From positions 56,495 to 120,494 of the forward strand of contig NZ_LJHQ01000050.1 of assembly GCF_001295925.1 (NCBI RefSeq): a DNA stretch of 64,000 bases. The letters are read 5' to 3'. Source of the stretch: Allobosea sp. AAP35 (lineage in GTDB: Bacteria > Pseudomonadota > Alphaproteobacteria > Rhizobiales > Beijerinckiaceae). The position numbers and the translations under genes were made by a program. The notes under the pieces are model-generated. The model was not told the DNA's origin and did no database searches. It worked only from the letters and a program-made list of their open reading frames with translations. Shown here piece after piece: positions 62,185 to 64,000 of this stretch; within the stretch, counting starts at the first letter, position 1, and each line of letters begins with the position of its first letter.

Positions 62185-63318
62185 ATGCCGTCGCGAATTT
62201 CCGCCGAACTCGCCCATCTCGCCCGCCTCGCGCGCGATGGCGGCCTCGATCTCAGCCAGGTTTCGCTGCGGGTGAAGGCGGATCTCCTGATGTCGACGCC
62301 GCAACCGGCGCCCGACGATCTCGCTGTCTTCGCCGAGATGGCGGTGGCGCTGATGCCCGGCGTCGATGAGGCCACAGCCGTGATCCTGGCCCGCAAGCTT
62401 GCCGGCTGGCGGCATGTGCCCGAAGCGGTGCTTCTGGCGCTCGGGGCGCGCGGCGGGCCTGTGCTTGCGGCCCTGATCCGGCACGGCATGCCGCTGACCC
62501 CGGCCGAGGCGGAACAGTTCGCGGCCGCTCAAGACCCCCTGCTGGCGGCTGCGCTGGCGGAGCGGCCTGATCTCAACGCCGCCGCAACCCTGATCCTGGT
62601 CGAGCGCGCCGACCGCGCGATCGATTTTGTCCTGATGGCGAATGCGGCCATCGATCTGCCACGCGCCGCGCTCGATCTGCTTTTGTCACGCGCACGCGAG
62701 GATGCCGGCTATGTGCAGCCACTATTGGCGCGGCACGATCTGTCCAGCGCCGAACTGGTGCCGCTGTTCCTGTTCGCCGGACCGCAGCGGCGGCTGGCCA
62801 TGCTCGATTCTTTGGCCGCGCTCGATTCGCTTGGTCAAGCCGAGCGCCGGCTCGCGGTTTCCCATGACCTTTTCATGGGCTGGCTCGCCATGGCGGCGGA
62901 TGATCCGATCAGCGCGTTTCGAGCGGTGGCGAGCCATCTCGGCGGGGGAGAAGGCCTGGCCCTGGCGATCGCGACCGATCGCTCGCGCGATCTCGCCGCG
63001 CTGGCCCTCACGGCGGCAGGCCTCAGCGTCGAGGACGCGACGCGCTTCCTGATCCGGCTCGGCGACGACGCCGCCCATTCGGTCGAACGGATCTTCGCAG
63101 TCGTCGCGCTGATGCGCAGCGTGCGTCCTTCGGTGGCGTTTCGGTTGGTGATGCAGGTCAGCGGCACGCCGATGCCCGCGCCCGCACGCCGGGGCCAGCA
63201 TCAGCCGGCGATGGACCCCAGCGGCACGCCTGCGCGGATCGGGCCGGCGCGGATCGAGAACCCCGCAAGCGCGAGCGACATCCTTCGCAAGATCGGCTCC
63301 CGGCGCGATCAGCGCTGA
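62185..63318 (+). CDS. DUF2336 domain protein
   Basis: A 377-residue cytosolic, mostly alpha-helical protein with HEAT-like repeats (DLLMSTPQPAPDDLAVFAEM, LAAALAERPDLNAAATLILV, LLLSRAREDAGYVQPLLARH). DUF2336 is largely confined to alphaproteobacteria and its role is unknown. The CtrA box 52 bp upstream suggests cell-cycle control. The C-terminal 60 residues are low complexity (Pro/Ala/Gly/Arg). It converges on DUF1491. Confidence 0.8.
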   Translation: MPSRISAELAHLARLARDGGLDLSQVSLRVKADLLMSTPQPAPDDLAVFAEMAVALMPGVDEATAVILARKLAGWRHVPEAVLLALGARGGPVLAALIRHGMPLTPAEAEQFAAAQDPLLAAALAERPDLNAAATLILVERADRAIDFVLMANAAIDLPRAALDLLLSRAREDAGYVQPLLARHDLSSAELVPLFLFAGPQRRLAMLDSLAALDSLGQAERRLAVSHDLFMGWLAMAADDPISAFRAVASHLGGGEGLALAIATDRSRDLAALALTAAGLSVEDATRFLIRLGDDAAHSVERIFAVVALMRSVRPSVAFRLVMQVSGTPMPAPARRGQHQPAMDPSGTPARIGPARIENPASASDILRKIGSRRDQR

Positions 63319-63339
63319 CGGGTCGTCCGCGATCGGGCT

Positions 63340-63675
63340 TCAGTCGCTGGCGAGATCGAGCCGGGGATCGCCCAGGCGGTTCTCGATCTCGACCAGCCAG
63401 AGATCGGAATCGAAGCGCAACTCGCGCGCGACACGCTCCTCGACGCTGCCGGGATCGCTATCGAGGATCAGCTGGAAGCGGCGCACGCCATCATCCTGCG
63501 CCAGGGATTGCGGCGCGGGACCATAAAGGGCTGCGGTGCGATCGAGCCGGTCGAGCTTGACGAAGATGGCGCCGGCCTCGGCAGAGCCCCGACGCCTCAG
63601 CACGGCGACGAGGCCGTCATGGGCCGCCTGGCGCAGATAGGCCGACACCCAGAAATCGCTGGTCAGACGAGCCAT
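63340..63675 (-). CDS. DUF1491 family protein
   Basis: A 111-residue protein starting MARLTSDFWVSAYLRQAAHD. The pattern GLVAVLRRRGSAEAGAIFVK and SVEERVARELRFDSDLWLVE, ending DPRLDLA, is that of the alphaproteobacterial DUF1491 family, whose function is unknown. The gene lies 21 bp from the end of the next upstream coding region on the same strand, so they are probably co-transcribed. Confidence 0.88.
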   Translation of the reverse strand: MARLTSDFWVSAYLRQAAHDGLVAVLRRRGSAEAGAIFVKLDRLDRTAALYGPAPQSLAQDDGVRRFQLILDSDPGSVEERVARELRFDSDLWLVEIENRLGDPRLDLASD

Positions 63676-63696
63676 CAGCAAAGATCTTCCGTTTTG

Positions 63697-64000
63697 TCAG
63701 TTTTCCGCGCTGCGGCGCGGCGCGGTCGATTTTGCCTGGGCGACGCCGCGCACATCAGCCGGCGGGCGGATATCGGCGCCATTGATCAGATCGGCAATCG
63801 GATCTCGCGGCGACGGCGCGCGGGCCGCGGGCGCCGGCGCGGCGACGGTGCGCGTGACATTGGTCACGGCGGCCGGCGGGCGGGCGGGAGTCTCACGGAC
63901 CACCGCCTCGCGGCTGGCCTCGCGGGCCTGCTGGGACAGGTCGTTGGGACGCGCGGGCGGCAGCGGCGCCGGCGTCATCGTGGCGGGCGCAGCCGGATTG
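63697..64000 (-). CDS. C-terminal part of a Pro/Ala-rich protein (start outside the window)
   Basis: The open frame runs in from the right edge and ends at 63697. The visible 100 residues are low complexity: PLPPARPNDLSQQAREASRE, then Pro/Ala/Arg runs, then DPIADLINGADIRPPADVRG. In related genomes a peptidoglycan-binding protein often precedes DUF1491, and this tail could belong to one, but nothing visible proves it. Confidence 0.55.
   Translation of the reverse strand, partial: NPAAPATMTPAPLPPARPNDLSQQAREASREAVVRETPARPPAAVTNVTRTVAAPAPAARAPSPRDPIADLINGADIRPPADVRGVAQAKSTAPRRSAEN

Overview
The window is a high-GC, almost fully coding chromosomal segment with no rRNA, tRNA, prophage or complete insertion sequence that I can see. 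Gene content (hisS-hisZ-hisG, glcDEF, DUF1214/DUF1254, DUF2336, DUF1491, a YcgN-type cysteine-cluster protein, a perfect CtrA box, and many GTCAT...ATGAC palindromic intergenic repeats) points to an alphaproteobacterium of the order Hyphomicrobiales (Rhizobiales), perhaps close to Bosea, Methylobacterium or Bradyrhizobium. The genus is an inference from recall, not a search.

Layout. 1-3.3 kb: histidine start genes hisG (partial) and hisZ with hisS, all on the minus strand. 3.5-7.7 kb: glycolate oxidase glcD-glcE-glcF, with an inverted pair of repeats flanking glcF. 7.9-11.6 kb: a LysR regulator, an SMP-30 lactonase, an aminotransferase and mscL. 11.8-15.4 kb: a 1189-residue symporter/histidine kinase/receiver fusion. 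15.4-22.3 kb: a thioesterase, a tyrosine-phosphatase-like protein, an AsnC regulator, xseB, an unrecognised membrane protein, pirin, a RelE/HigA-type toxin-antitoxin pair and an MFS carrier. 22.4-28.3 kb: amidase plus orphan solute-binding protein, dxs and tlyA. 28.3-34.9 kb: SRAP protein, a second FAD-linked oxidase, an RNA methyltransferase, cysteine synthase, a histidine phosphatase and a MOSC protein. 35-41.9 kb: SLC13 permease, CorA, an SDR with an atypical active site joined to an acyl-CoA dehydrogenase, and Sua5. 42-45.4 kb: a LysR regulator, acuI and an MFS carrier lying between two copies of one palindromic repeat. 45.7-50.6 kb: a SleB-like cell wall hydrolase, then an accessory patch (an AlbA_2/Schlafen-type protein preceded by a truncated DNA adenine methylase), then small membrane and exported proteins. 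50.6-55.7 kb: an IF-1 paralogue, a DEAD-box helicase, a cold shock protein with a foldable leader, and ppdK. 55.9-64 kb: a second HigBA pair, a YcgN-like protein, PBP1A, DUF1214-DUF1254, a lipoprotein pair and the DUF2336-DUF1491 end.

How the genes work together. Most are housekeeping: histidine and tRNA charging, glycolate to glyoxylate oxidation, isoprenoid precursor synthesis (dxs), tRNA t6A (Sua5), murein synthesis and turnover (PBP1A, SleB-like), and C3/C4 carbon balance (ppdK). The IF-1 paralogue, DEAD-box helicase and CspA are adjacent and read the same way, which suggests a cold-response translation module.

The most unusual region is 47.07-48.65 kb. There a visibly lower-GC AlbA_2-domain gene has a ribosome binding site that touches the stop codon of a 5'-truncated D12-class adenine methylase, and the truncation point lies against a palindromic repeat. 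This looks like the remnant of a two-gene, probably defence-related, unit. Other points of interest are a mosaic, AT-richer segment inside hisS, matching operator-like palindromes at both toxin-antitoxin promoters, a 28-bp palindrome upstream of an acyl-CoA thioesterase with a weaker relative upstream of an acyl-CoA dehydrogenase, and a SAM-like/HhH-tailed membrane protein of unknown role.
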